DNA of 64,000 bases. Source: Hyphomonas sp. CY54-11-8. GTDB lineage: Bacteria; Pseudomonadota; Alphaproteobacteria; Caulobacterales; Hyphomonadaceae. The notes beneath the pieces were generated by a model, which ran no database searches, was not told where the DNA came from, and was given only the letters and a program-made list of their open reading frames with translations. The stretch covers positions 53,205-117,204 of the forward strand of contig NZ_AWFD01000005.1 in the NCBI RefSeq assembly GCF_000682735.1. Direction: 5' to 3'. Positions 17,481 to 25,725 of this stretch are shown here, piece by piece; the first letter of the stretch is position 1; each line of letters begins with the position of its first letter. The translations under genes and the position numbers were made by a program.

Positions 17481-19110
17481 GCGTGTGCTCACCTGGCCGC
17501 GAATGGGATAGGCGCCACGAGAGCAGGATCACGGGAATCAGACCCGCCAGCGTGATGAGCAATGCCGGCAAGGCCGCCGCCGCAAGGCGTTCATCCGAAG
17601 CGTAGGCATTGGCACGCACAGCCAGCGTGTCCCAGCTGAACGGGCGAAGCATCAGCGTTGCCGGTAATTCCTTCAGGCATTCGACGAACAGGATCAACGC
17701 GCCGGCACTTGCACCGGAAAGCGCGATCGGCAGGTCGACCTCCCGCGCCCTGCGCAGCGGGGACGCGCCAAGACTTTCGGCCGCATGACCAAGAGAGGCA
17801 GGCGCACGGGCAAGTGCCGCCACCATGGGTTCTGCGCCGGTGGTCGTGAACCGGCTGGCATAGACCCATGCCAAGGCCAGCACCGGCACAATCCCTGTCA
17901 GCGTCAAACCCAGCCCTCCCAGAACGACCAGCGCGCCCAGCGCCAGCACAGCTCCCGGAATGGCATAGGCAGACGAGGCCGTCAGCCGCGCAAAGGCAGC
18001 GGCAGGCCCCTTCCCGCGCCCCGCCAATGCGATCACGAGCGCCAGCACGAAACCGAATGCGGCGCCGGCCCCGGCCAGAATGAGCGTGTTCTTCAGGGCC
18101 TCCCCAACCGGGGCGACATATTCCCGTGCCTCAAGCGCCCGCCAGACGAGACGCGAAACAGGCACGAGGAAGCCAATGGAAAATCCGACAAGGCAGAACA
18201 AAGCCGCTCCCAGACCCGTCAGGCCACGCAGCTTGGTACGGGAAACGGTGCGCCAGCGCGTGGAGCTCTGCTGGCTGCCCGCCCGCCCCCGGCTCCAGCG
18301 CTCCGCCAGCAACAGGCCGACGACCAGGACCAGCAGGATCACGGCCAAGCGCGCAGCCGCAGCCGGTTCGCCGAAACTCTTCCAGGCGCGCACGATGCCA
18401 AAGGTCAGCGTCGGCACACCCAGATATTCCGCAGCGCCATAGTCCGCGGCAGTCTCCATCAGGGCCAGCGCGAGCCCTGCCGCAATCGCGGGGCGGGCCG
18501 CCGGCAACACGACGCTCCAGAAACTGCGCAGCGGAGACGCGCCGAGGCTTCGGGCCGCTTCCAGCGCGCAAATGGACTGGGACACAAAGGCCGTCCGCGC
18601 GGTCAGGTACACATAAGGATACAGGCCACTCGCCAAAACAAAGGCGAGGCCCGGCATCGATCGCATCGACGGGAACCAGTAGTCCCGCGCCGACCAGCCG
18701 GTCAGGTCACGCAAGGCTGACTGAAGCGGGCCGCCAACGCCCATCAGGTCACCCCACGCATAGGCCAGTACATAGCCGGGCGCCGCCAGCGGCAGGATCA
18801 GCAGCCATTCGAAGACAGGCCGTCCCGGAAAATCATGCATCGTCACCAGCCACGCCGCAGGCACGGCGAAGACCAGCATGAAGAAGGCTGCCAGTGCCAA
18901 CGTCCCCAGCGTCCCACCGAGATAGGACACCATCAGCGTGTCGCGAATGTGCTGCCACGCCTCCCCGCCGCCCATGAACAGGGCCGCCACCAGGACGGAG
19001 ACGACCGGCACGGAGATGATGACACCCGCCAGCATGGCCGGCACATCAGCAGGACGGAAGTTCAGGCGCTTCAGGATGGACACCCGCGCAGGAAGGGGAA
19101 GACCGGCCAA
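17473..19110 (-). CDS. fbpB: iron(III) ABC transporter permease, two fused halves
   Basis: 545 residues with two repeated sets of six membrane helices, as in FbpB/SfuB permeases. Each half carries a BPD-type cytoplasmic loop with EAARSLGASPLRSFWSVVLPAARPAI in the first and HAAESLGASPLRRAREVDLPIALSGAS in the second. The start is unsure: TTG 19110 has GAGG nine bases upstream; GTG 19083 and ATG 19035 are alternatives. It sits 11 bases after the binding-protein gene. Confidence 0.85.
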   Translation of the reverse strand: MAGLPLPARVSILKRLNFRPADVPAMLAGVIISVPVVSVLVAALFMGGGEAWQHIRDTLMVSYLGGTLGTLALAAFFMLVFAVPAAWLVTMHDFPGRPVFEWLLILPLAAPGYVLAYAWGDLMGVGGPLQSALRDLTGWSARDYWFPSMRSMPGLAFVLASGLYPYVYLTARTAFVSQSICALEAARSLGASPLRSFWSVVLPAARPAIAAGLALALMETAADYGAAEYLGVPTLTFGIVRAWKSFGEPAAAARLAVILLVLVVGLLLAERWSRGRAGSQQSSTRWRTVSRTKLRGLTGLGAALFCLVGFSIGFLVPVSRLVWRALEAREYVAPVGEALKNTLILAGAGAAFGFVLALVIALAGRGKGPAAAFARLTASSAYAIPGAVLALGALVVLGGLGLTLTGIVPVLALAWVYASRFTTTGAEPMVAALARAPASLGHAAESLGASPLRRAREVDLPIALSGASAGALILFVECLKELPATLMLRPFSWDTLAVRANAYASDERLAAAALPALLITLAGLIPVILLSWRLSHSRPGEHTHE

Positions 19111-19121
19111 GCGCGTCCGCC

Positions 19122-20195
19122 TCAGTTCCAGCCGGCCGTGTCATAGATCTCCTGCGCTTCGGACTGGTGCGTGCCCAGCTCGTCCAGCGGGAAGTCGCTC
19201 TTTTTGAAGTCCGGCAAGGCACCGAGCCCCTCCGGCAGAGGAGTGCCTTCGATCATCGGGTATTCCTTGGTCTCGCCGGTCAGCCAAACCTGGCCATCGG
19301 TGCTGGCGAGCCATTCAATGAATTTGATGGCGTTGTCGCGGTGCGGGGCATTCGCCGCGACACCAGCGCCGGTGACGTTCACATGCGTGCCGGTCGTGTC
19401 CTGTTCCGGGAAGCTGAGCTTTACCTTGGCAGCGGCAGCCTGCTGGCTCGGCGCGCCGGTGGTCATTCGGACATAATAATAGTGATTGGTCAGCGCGACG
19501 GAGCATTCGCCTGCTGCGATCGATTCGATCTGCGTGATGTCCCCGCCCTGCGGCGGACGGGCGAAATTGGCGACCACGCCATCAGCCCAGGCCTGGGCCG
19601 CGTCATGGCCCATCCGGCCGATCAGCTCGCCCATCAGGGACAGATTGTAGATATTGGTCGAAGAGCGCTGACAGACTTCACCCTTGAAGCGCGGGTCGGC
19701 CAGGTCGCTGTAATGGGCAACCTCATCGGGCGTCACACGCTCCGGGTCATACGCGATCACGCGCACACGGCGGGCGAGGCCGAACCAGTAACCATCCTTC
19801 TGGCGGAAGTGCGCCGGGATCTTTTCGTCCAGTGTCACGTCCTCAACAGGCTGCAGCAGACCGGCTGCTTCAAAGCGGTACAGCGTGCCAGCATCGGACG
19901 AAATCACGACATCCGCCGGGCTCGCATCGCCTTCAGCCTTCATGGTTTCCAGAAGTTCCGGCGCGCCCGATTCGCGAAAGCGGACCTTGATGCCGGTCTC
20001 GGTCTCGAACGCCTTGTACATCGCCTTGTCGGAATCATAGTGCCGCGCCGAGTAAACATTGAGGACGCCCGCGCTTTTGGGCTTGTCCCCTGATTCAGCT
20101 ACAGGTTTGCCTGCATCTGAGGCAGGCGCGCCCGGGTTCCCGCATGAGGCGAGGAGCACGGTGGCGGCGGTGAGCCATAGGCGAATTCCGGTCAT
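19122..20195 (-). CDS. fbpA: iron(III) ABC transporter substrate-binding lipoprotein
   Basis: 357 residues with a lipobox LLASC giving acylated C18. The mature protein is an FbpA/FutA-type iron binder: VLNVYSARHYDSDKAMYKAFETETGIKVRF opens the fold, and NHYYYVRM supplies the tandem tyrosines that chelate ferric iron. First gene of the operon with the permease and ATPase. A Fur-like box lies 41-57 bases upstream (20236-20252), consistent with iron control. Confidence 0.9.
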   Translation of the reverse strand: MTGIRLWLTAATVLLASCGNPGAPASDAGKPVAESGDKPKSAGVLNVYSARHYDSDKAMYKAFETETGIKVRFRESGAPELLETMKAEGDASPADVVISSDAGTLYRFEAAGLLQPVEDVTLDEKIPAHFRQKDGYWFGLARRVRVIAYDPERVTPDEVAHYSDLADPRFKGEVCQRSSTNIYNLSLMGELIGRMGHDAAQAWADGVVANFARPPQGGDITQIESIAAGECSVALTNHYYYVRMTTGAPSQQAAAAKVKLSFPEQDTTGTHVNVTGAGVAANAPHRDNAIKFIEWLASTDGQVWLTGETKEYPMIEGTPLPEGLGALPDFKKSDFPLDELGTHQSEAQEIYDTAGWN

Positions 20196-20235
20196 ATCAG
20201 AGCCTGTTTTCTGCTTTTAAGGCCATCAAACATAG

Positions 20236-20252
20236 TTGAGAATAATTCGCAA
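20236..20252. promoter_or_regulatory. Fur-like box upstream of the iron ABC operon
   Basis: TTGAGAATAATTCGCAA is a 17-base near-palindrome: TTGAGAAT and the complement of ATTCGCAA (TTGCGAAT) match in seven of eight positions about a central A. It fits the 7-1-7 Fur model (TGATAAT-n-ATTATCA) in most positions. It sits 41 bases upstream of the fbpA start on the minus strand. An Irr-type ICE element is an alternative, since alphaproteobacteria may use Irr or RirA instead of Fur. Confidence 0.6.
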
Positions 20253-20389
20253 CAAACCCTTGTCGCGACTTTTTGCCCGTTTTTTGCACAAGCGTAAGGA
20301 AATCTCCCGCTCCGGGAGAAAATGCTTCAAAATTCCTATGGTTTCTGATTTGCTAAATGGAAACCCGGGGAACATGGGGGTTGGTGGTT

Positions 20390-20647
20390 ATGACGACCGA
20401 CATTGTGGTGGATCTAGGCTTGAAGTCGGCGGAAGAAGTCGCCCTTCTGGCAACTGTCGTGGACGCGTTCGTGCAGCAGTTCCTGGGACGGAACCGCTAC
20501 GGAAGCGATGCGCCTGACATGATGGTGCGCACGGCTTTCACGCCGGATGGCGAAGTCTCCAAAGCCGTCATCTTCCAGGACCGCAAATGGGCAGACGCCT
20601 TCGTCAATTTCTGGGAAGTCCAGAAAAACCAGGTCGACGCCGCCTGA
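20390..20647 (+). CDS. small hypothetical protein
   Basis: 85 residues from ATG 20390; an upstream in-frame ATG (20357) would add eleven residues. The sequence, TTDIVVDLGLKSAEEVALLATVVDAFVQQFLGRNRYGSD then VRTAFTPDGEVSKAVIFQDRKWADAFVNFWEVQ, is well-composed and coding-like but I do not recognise a family. It lies between the iron operon's promoter and thiO. Function unknown. Confidence 0.55.
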   Translation: MTTDIVVDLGLKSAEEVALLATVVDAFVQQFLGRNRYGSDAPDMMVRTAFTPDGEVSKAVIFQDRKWADAFVNFWEVQKNQVDAA

Positions 20648-20729
20648 TCAGCTCCTGAACGCAGGTCATCTGTCGCCGCGTCAAAGCGGATAGTTCACCT
20701 TCGCGCGCAAAGGGCCTAAATGAAGGCCC

Positions 20730-21896
20730 ATGAGCCCGCCCCTGCCTCCGCCGATTTCGAGTTTCACACCGAAGGTCGCCATCCTTGGCGCTGGCATTAT
20801 CGGCCTCGCGACCGCTTTCGAACTGGCTGTCAAACGCGGCGTGCCGGTGACGCTTTACGATCCCGCCCCGATGGGCCGCGGCGCCAGTTGGGCCGCCGCC
20901 GGCATGCTGGCCCCAGCCTATGAGGCCGCCGCTGAAGAAGGCGTGCACCCGCACCTGTTCGATCTCTGCATGGAAGCCGCCGAGCTATGGCCGGATTTTT
21001 CCGTCGATCTTGCCCACGCGGCCGACACCGATTCTGGTTATAGTGGCCGTCCCTCCCTCGCCCTCGCCTTCGACAAGGCAGAGACAGCCGCCATGCACAA
21101 ACTCGCCCGCGCTCTCGACGCGCGCGGCATTGCGCATGAGGAACTCCCGCCTGCGACAGCGCACCTGCTGGAGCCTTCCATAGCGAAAGACCTGATTGCC
21201 GCTCTGCAGATGCCGACCGATGGCCAGGTTGACAATCGCGCTGTCGTCCGTGCCCTGATCATGGCACTGCAGCGCAGCCCGCTCGCCACGCTGCGCAGCG
21301 AGGCCGCGCCATTGCGCAGCGAAGGCGGACGCCTGACGCTGGAAGGACATGACCTGATCCTCGCCGCCGGCGGCTGGAACACCGCCGCCATCAAGGTGGA
21401 AGAGAATGGCCAGCCGTTCAGCCTCGTGAACTGGGATCCAGCCCTCGACCAGATCGACTGCTATGGCGGCCAGATGCTGTCGGTCGCGCATGGTTATGGC
21501 TCACCCGAAACGACCCTGCGCTGCGGCGCGATCTATATCGCCCCCAAAGCAGACCGTGTGATCATCGGCGCGACGGTGGAGCCAGGCGTTGCCACCGAAG
21601 CGCCCGAGCCGGAAGCCATTGCCGCCCTCCATACCCGCGCCGCGCGCCTCTGCCCGGTGCTTGAAGACCTTCCCGTCATCGAGACCTGGGCCGGCATCCG
21701 TCCCGGTACGCCGGACCGCGCCCCGATGATCGGCCAGACAGCCTCGCCCGGCCTGTTTGTGGCCGCGGGCCATTATCGGAACGGCATCCTGCTTGCGCCG
21801 ATCACGGCACGGATCATTGCCGACCTCATGCTCTGCAAGCCGCTGAGCCCGCTGCATGAAAGCTTTGCACCGAACCGGCTCTGCGCCGCTGCCTGA
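20730..21896 (+). CDS. thiO: glycine oxidase ThiO / FAD-dependent amine oxidoreductase
   Basis: 388 residues. The dinucleotide motif VAILGAGIIGLATAFELAVKRG is at about residue 15, GASWAAAGMLAP is the DAAO-family ThiO-like segment, and the C-terminal GIRPGTPDRAPMIG and GHYRNGILLAPITA motifs are typical of ThiO. It probably supplies dehydroglycine for thiazole synthesis. No thiG, thiS or thiE gene is next to it, and I saw no TPP riboswitch before it, so a general amino-acid oxidase role cannot be excluded. Confidence 0.8.
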   Translation: MSPPLPPPISSFTPKVAILGAGIIGLATAFELAVKRGVPVTLYDPAPMGRGASWAAAGMLAPAYEAAAEEGVHPHLFDLCMEAAELWPDFSVDLAHAADTDSGYSGRPSLALAFDKAETAAMHKLARALDARGIAHEELPPATAHLLEPSIAKDLIAALQMPTDGQVDNRAVVRALIMALQRSPLATLRSEAAPLRSEGGRLTLEGHDLILAAGGWNTAAIKVEENGQPFSLVNWDPALDQIDCYGGQMLSVAHGYGSPETTLRCGAIYIAPKADRVIIGATVEPGVATEAPEPEAIAALHTRAARLCPVLEDLPVIETWAGIRPGTPDRAPMIGQTASPGLFVAAGHYRNGILLAPITARIIADLMLCKPLSPLHESFAPNRLCAAA

Positions 21897-21985
21897 AAAT
21901 TATTCCCACGCTCTTGAAATCGCGATGCCTGTCCGCTAAGTCGACCGCTCGGCGAGCCCCGCCCGAAAACTGAAGGATGCCCGAA

Positions 21986-22087
21986 ATGAAAAACGCACAG
22001 CGCCTCGCCCTGCGTTCCAACTTCATTTCACAGCCCTTCCATGACCAGCTTTCTGACGCTCGACTCCCTCTCCCTTTCCACGCCTGA
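21986..22087 (+). CDS. short leader-type ORF overlapping the ABC-F start
   Basis: 33 codons, MKNAQRLALRSNFISQPF then HDQLSDARLPLPFHA, opening with ATG nine bases after AAGG and ending at TGA 22085-22087, inside the ABC-F gene in another frame. The ABC-F start at 22041 has no visible ribosome site, while this ORF does. ABC-F resistance genes are often regulated through leader peptides. The assignment is inference; this could also be a chance ORF. Confidence 0.35.
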   Translation: MKNAQRLALRSNFISQPFHDQLSDARLPLPFHA

Positions 22088-23642
22088 CGGCACGCCGCTT
22101 TTCCGTGACCTGACGCTCTCGCTCGGCCGCGAGCGTGTCGGCCTTGTCGGCCGCAACGGGTCCGGCAAGTCCACGCTGCTTCACGCGATCATCGGCAAGG
22201 TACCGCCTGCGAGCGGCAGCATTCACCTGAATGGGACCGTCGGCATGCTCCAGCAGTCGCTGGACGAAACGTTCGACCTTGCCGGCGCGCTCGCCGTCAC
22301 AGACTCGCTCGCCTGCCTTGCCCGGCTGGAAGCCGGTGAGGGCAGTGTGGAAGATGCCACAGAGGCAGACTGGACGCTGCCATCGCGCGTCGAACAGGCG
22401 CTTGCAGATACGGGTTTGCGCGATATCCCACTGGGAACACCTGTCGCCACCTTGAGCGGCGGTGAGCGCATGCGTGTTACCCTCGCCCGGCAGATCCTCG
22501 AAGCACCAGACCTGCTGCTGCTGGACGAACCGACCAACAATCTGGATACGGAAGGCCGTCAGGCGATTTCCAACCTGCTGCGCACCTGGCCGGGCGGGAT
22601 GCTCATCGCCAGCCACGACCGGGACCTTCTGGAACAGGTCGACCGGATCGTGGACCTTTCCCCTGTCGGCATCACGATATTCTCCGGCGGATGGAGCGAA
22701 TATGCCGAGGCCCGCAATGCCGCCCGCGAAGCAGCCGAAACCGATCTCGCCCGCGCCAGCGACGCGCTGAAACGTACACGCAAGAGCGCTCAGCAAGCGA
22801 AGGAACGTCAGGACAGGCGCGACAAGGCCGGCCGAGCCGCGCGGGCAAAGGGCGATGCCCCCAAAATGCTGCTCGACAAGCGACAGGAGCGCGCTGAGGC
22901 CACCCGCGGCAAAGGCAGCACGCTCGCCGCCAGACAGATGGCGGAGAGCGAAGAGGATCTCGCCGCCGCCCGCGCTCGTATCGAAATCCTTGCGCCGATC
23001 ACGATGGACCTGCCGCCCTGCGGCCTGCCCTCCGGCCGTCGCCTGATCGATTTTCGCGACGTCGAAATGGCGTTCGGCAACCGGCACCTGTTCGGTCCGC
23101 TCGACTTCCAGCTGACTGGCCCGGAGCGGGTCGCCATCGCCGGGCCGAACGGGTCTGGCAAATCCACCCTGCTCCGTCTCGTCACCGGAGACCTTCAGCC
23201 CACCACTGGCAAAGCCTCCCGCCTGACCGAAAATGTCGCCCTGCTGGACCAGCATGTCAGCCTGCTGGCACCGGGTGAAACAATCGTCGACAACATGCAC
23301 CGGCTGAATCCTGGTCTCAGCGCCAATGCCGCCCATGCCGCGCTCGCCCGGTTCGGCTTCCGCAATGACGATGCCCTGCAGGTGGCCGGGACGTTGAGTG
23401 GCGGGGAGAAACTGCGCGCGGGCCTTGCCTGCGTCTTTGCCCGCGAGACCCCACCGGATCTGCTGATCCTCGACGAACCCACCAACCACCTGGAGCTGCG
23501 CGCCATCGAAGCGCTAGAGACCGGCCTGAACGCCTGGGATGGCGCCATCCTGCTCGTCAGCCATGATCACACATTCCTGAGCGCTATCGGAGCGACCCGA
23601 TTTTTGGAATTACCCGCCAACGGAAAAGCGGCGCGATCTTGA
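22041..23642 (+). CDS. ABC-F type ATP-binding protein
   Basis: 533 residues, two ABC domains with no membrane helices. First Walker A GRNGSGKST and signature LSGGERMRVTLAR; second GPNGSGKST and LSGGEKLRAGLACVFA; Walker B regions LLLLDEPTNNLD and LLILDEPTNHLE. The linker between them (about 220-300) is arginine- and alanine-rich, as expected for the P-site tRNA interaction motif of ABC-F translation or ribosome-protection factors. The start lacks a Shine-Dalgarno. Its 3' end overlaps the small convergent gene 23584-23889, at the left edge of the accessory island. Confidence 0.88.
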   Translation: MTSFLTLDSLSLSTPDGTPLFRDLTLSLGRERVGLVGRNGSGKSTLLHAIIGKVPPASGSIHLNGTVGMLQQSLDETFDLAGALAVTDSLACLARLEAGEGSVEDATEADWTLPSRVEQALADTGLRDIPLGTPVATLSGGERMRVTLARQILEAPDLLLLDEPTNNLDTEGRQAISNLLRTWPGGMLIASHDRDLLEQVDRIVDLSPVGITIFSGGWSEYAEARNAAREAAETDLARASDALKRTRKSAQQAKERQDRRDKAGRAARAKGDAPKMLLDKRQERAEATRGKGSTLAARQMAESEEDLAAARARIEILAPITMDLPPCGLPSGRRLIDFRDVEMAFGNRHLFGPLDFQLTGPERVAIAGPNGSGKSTLLRLVTGDLQPTTGKASRLTENVALLDQHVSLLAPGETIVDNMHRLNPGLSANAAHAALARFGFRNDDALQVAGTLSGGEKLRAGLACVFARETPPDLLILDEPTNHLELRAIEALETGLNAWDGAILLVSHDHTFLSAIGATRFLELPANGKAARS

Positions 23643-23889
23643 TGTGAAGGGTTGAAACGGGCTGGGTGAAATAGTCACTTGCCTTGGCCAACCGCGCTTT
23701 TGCAGCCAAACTCTGACAGCCATGGCCCCGGCAAAGGCCTTCCCAAACTGTGCCGTCGGCTTGCCGGGTAAAGATCAACAGTGAAGCGGCTCCTGAACTG
23801 ATGGCGCGTTCGAGCTCACGCTGGGTTCTTCCCAGCGTTTTGCGCGCGTCCGCTACCATGTTCCCGAATTCTTCGGCTGTTGTAATCAT
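23584..23889 (-). CDS. small hypothetical protein, XRE-like N-terminus
   Basis: 101 residues from ATG 23889. The first 30 residues (EEFGNMVADARKTLGRTQREL) look like the first helices of a HipB-type XRE DNA-binding domain, but the rest (SLLIFTRQADGTVWEGLCRGHGCQSLAAKARLAKASDYF) does not complete it, and no clear family is recognised. It is last in the luxR-luxI-phyH direction, 75 bases downstream of phyH, and overlaps the 3' end of the ABC-F gene by 59 bases. It could be a truncated remnant. Confidence 0.45.
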   Translation of the reverse strand: MITTAEEFGNMVADARKTLGRTQRELERAISSGAASLLIFTRQADGTVWEGLCRGHGCQSLAAKARLAKASDYFTQPVSTLHIKIAPLFRWRVIPKIGSLR

Positions 23890-23900
23890 ATCTGTTCTTT

Positions 23901-23960
23901 CCGATCGGGAGGATCGTGAAGGACAAAGCTCTCGACGAGGAAAATCCTTACCGATCGGGA
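23901..23960. repeat. two direct copies of CCGATCGGGA, 50 bp apart
   Basis: CCGATCGGGA occurs at 23901-23910 and again at 23951-23960. Each contains the palindrome CCGATCGG, so both copies are symmetric sites, in the gap between phyH and the small gene 23584-23889. The 50-base spacing is close to five helical turns, as for paired operator sites. No binding protein can be named. Confidence 0.55.
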
Positions 23961-23964
23961 AGCT

Positions 23965-25002
23965 CTAAGCAGCATCCGAAAGATCAAGCATGCCTGAAGA
24001 CGGAACAGCCGGGCCGAGCAGGTCATACACATCCGACAAGGAAAGTGACGGCCAGGGCTTTGGCCAGACAACAGGATAGTCTTCCGAGAAAAGCCTGTCG
24101 CCATCATTGAGTTCGTGGGTCACGCCAACTTGCTGGATTGCGCCCTGACGGTCCAGATAGCGCACTTCATCTCCGCAATAACGAAATGACACAGCCCTGC
24201 GCCAATTATCGGACCGGTTGCCGCCAGAACCATGCACTGTCTTGACGTGATGAATAATCACATCACCTGGCGCAACATCAAAAGACACGATGTCATATTT
24301 GTCCGGCTCCGCTTCAATATCCGGACACCGCTTTTCAGGAGAGGAGCGAAACGGTGTCTGCGAAATGAATACGTTCGGCGCATAGGTTTCACCCCAATTG
24401 TGCGAGCCGCGGACATATTGCATCGCTCCGCTTTCCTGCGTCACCGGGTCCAGAGCGATCCAGACAATGACGCATTGCTCCCCATCGATCTGGAAATAGG
24501 CAAGGTCCTGATGAAATGCCGTTTTCTGGCGCGTATGAGGGGCTTTGACAAACGTCGTATCCTCCCAGAAATTCAGGTAGCGGGCCCCAAGCAGATCACT
24601 GACCAGTTCAGGCAGCCGTGAATCAAAAGCAACCTCGCGGACGCCTCGATCAGATTTCCAGGCCGCCACATCATAGAAAAACATGCCTTGTCCTTCGGAC
24701 AGCCCGTCTTCCTGTAGGGGTCTGGCGGACAGATCTTCCCGCACCATTTCCTTCATCACGGCCATGTCGAAACGTTCTGCTGCGCCGGTATCGACTTGCC
24801 CTTCCGGGTCCCAGACCTGGCTTGCCAGCGCCTCGAAGTCATATCCTGTCGGAGACGTCCTCAGGCCAGAAATCTGTCGTGCGACAGCATTCTGAAGGTG
24901 ACGGATTTCTTTTGGGGTAAGGACATTCCGTAAGCAGATTACGCCGTCCCGTTCGAACGCTGAACGCTGATCGGGTGAGATAGAACTGGCCTGGTTGCTC
25001 AT
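23965..25002 (-). CDS. phytanoyl-CoA dioxygenase-like Fe(II)/2-oxoglutarate enzyme
   Basis: 345 residues. The iron facial triad is H164-x-D166 in FHQDLAYFQ and H257 in VKTVHGSGGN, with an arginine at R269/R274 for 2-oxoglutarate (NWRRAVSFRY). PhyH-type enzymes hydroxylate aliphatic carbons. The start ATG 25002 overlaps the luxI stop by four bases (ATGA), so it is translated with luxI. A role in modifying the signal's acyl chain, or a linked product, is suggested by context only. Confidence 0.88.
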   Translation of the reverse strand: MSNQASSISPDQRSAFERDGVICLRNVLTPKEIRHLQNAVARQISGLRTSPTGYDFEALASQVWDPEGQVDTGAAERFDMAVMKEMVREDLSARPLQEDGLSEGQGMFFYDVAAWKSDRGVREVAFDSRLPELVSDLLGARYLNFWEDTTFVKAPHTRQKTAFHQDLAYFQIDGEQCVIVWIALDPVTQESGAMQYVRGSHNWGETYAPNVFISQTPFRSSPEKRCPDIEAEPDKYDIVSFDVAPGDVIIHHVKTVHGSGGNRSDNWRRAVSFRYCGDEVRYLDRQGAIQQVGVTHELNDGDRLFSEDYPVVWPKPWPSLSLSDVYDLLGPAVPSSGMLDLSDAA

Positions 25003-25649
25003 CCGACCCTCCCTGCAGATGCCCGCCGCTTCGGGGACATATATTGCGCAACAATGTCCTCAGCATTGCGAAACCTGTCCAATTGCCGGTCGAGTGTTTC
25101 CTGATCGATCTTTGAAACAGCCGGGATCCAGGCCCAATCATCCCCTTCCCGTCTTGGCAAGCCCAGCGGCTCTGTGGCCCAAACGCGCTGGACGAGGTTG
25201 TAGAATTTCTGATGCGTGAGCCAGCTCAGACGGGAAATCCTCTTGTCGATGCAGAAAACTGTCAGGCCAATTCCCAACCGGCAGCGAAAGCGGAAATCCT
25301 CGACCGGGTCCGGCATCAGCGATCTGTCCGTAACAAAACGCGAGCACTCCCAGACATCAGGACCAACCGGAAAGGGCTGCAGGTCACAATAATCAGCGAA
25401 CAACTCGCTCAGCATATGCGGCTTCGTGGTCGGGTTGATCCGGGACGTTGCCACCACCTGCCCATGATCATCCTGCACGATCACATAGACTGTGCTATCG
25501 GTATCAAACTGGTCCTTGTCGTATCCGGGTGAAATCCCGGGAATATCCCACCCCCATTCATCGACGACGATCCGGTAGCGCATGCGATACATCTCATCGA
25601 GGAGATCGCGGTTCGCTTCACGCTTTTCGGGTGTGATGATCCTGAACAT
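24999..25649 (-). CDS. luxI: acyl-homoserine-lactone synthase (LuxI family)
   Basis: 216 residues from ATG 25649, with AGGAG nine bases upstream. Autoinducer-synthase residues are in canonical positions: R24, W34, D44/D46, D49, R70 (SRINPT), E101 and R104 (VWECSRFVTD). The usual aromatic F28 is Val here (YRIVV), which is unusual. The opening TPEKREANRDLLDEMYRMRYRIVVDEWGWDIPG is typical of alphaproteobacterial LuxI proteins. It makes a homoserine-lactone signal from SAM and an acyl donor; acyl length is not readable. It is preceded by luxR and a lux-box-like dyad and followed by phyH. Confidence 0.93.
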   Translation of the reverse strand: MFRIITPEKREANRDLLDEMYRMRYRIVVDEWGWDIPGISPGYDKDQFDTDSTVYVIVQDDHGQVVATSRINPTTKPHMLSELFADYCDLQPFPVGPDVWECSRFVTDRSLMPDPVEDFRFRCRLGIGLTVFCIDKRISRLSWLTHQKFYNLVQRVWATEPLGLPRREGDDWAWIPAVSKIDQETLDRQLDRFRNAEDIVAQYMSPKRRASAGRVG

Positions 25650-25705
25650 GCCAACAATCTCCTGAAGCCAGGAGACAGTCTGGGCTGAATGGAGAGATTG
25701 GGAAT

Positions 25706-25721
25706 GTCCCCTTTCGGGGAC
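25706..25721. promoter_or_regulatory. lux-box-like palindrome upstream of luxI
   Basis: GTCCCC-tttc-GGGGAC is a perfect 6-bp inverted repeat with a 4-base spacer, centred about 64 bases upstream of the luxI start codon and between luxR and luxI. Rhodobacterales-type lux boxes share CCCC-n4-GGGG character, so it is a good candidate site for auto-induction of luxI. It could alternatively be a weak terminator hairpin of luxR, but there is no T-run after it. Confidence 0.6.
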
Positions 25722-25725
25722 TTGA

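Noticed and set aside
17785..18720. 311-residue plus-strand frame opposite the iron permease
   Set aside because: Arg/Pro/Gln-rich composition and no motifs; the permease helices are on the other strand.
22023..23489. 488-residue minus-strand frame opposite the ABC-F gene
   Set aside because: Shadow without motifs; the ABC-F frame has both Walker A sites and signatures.
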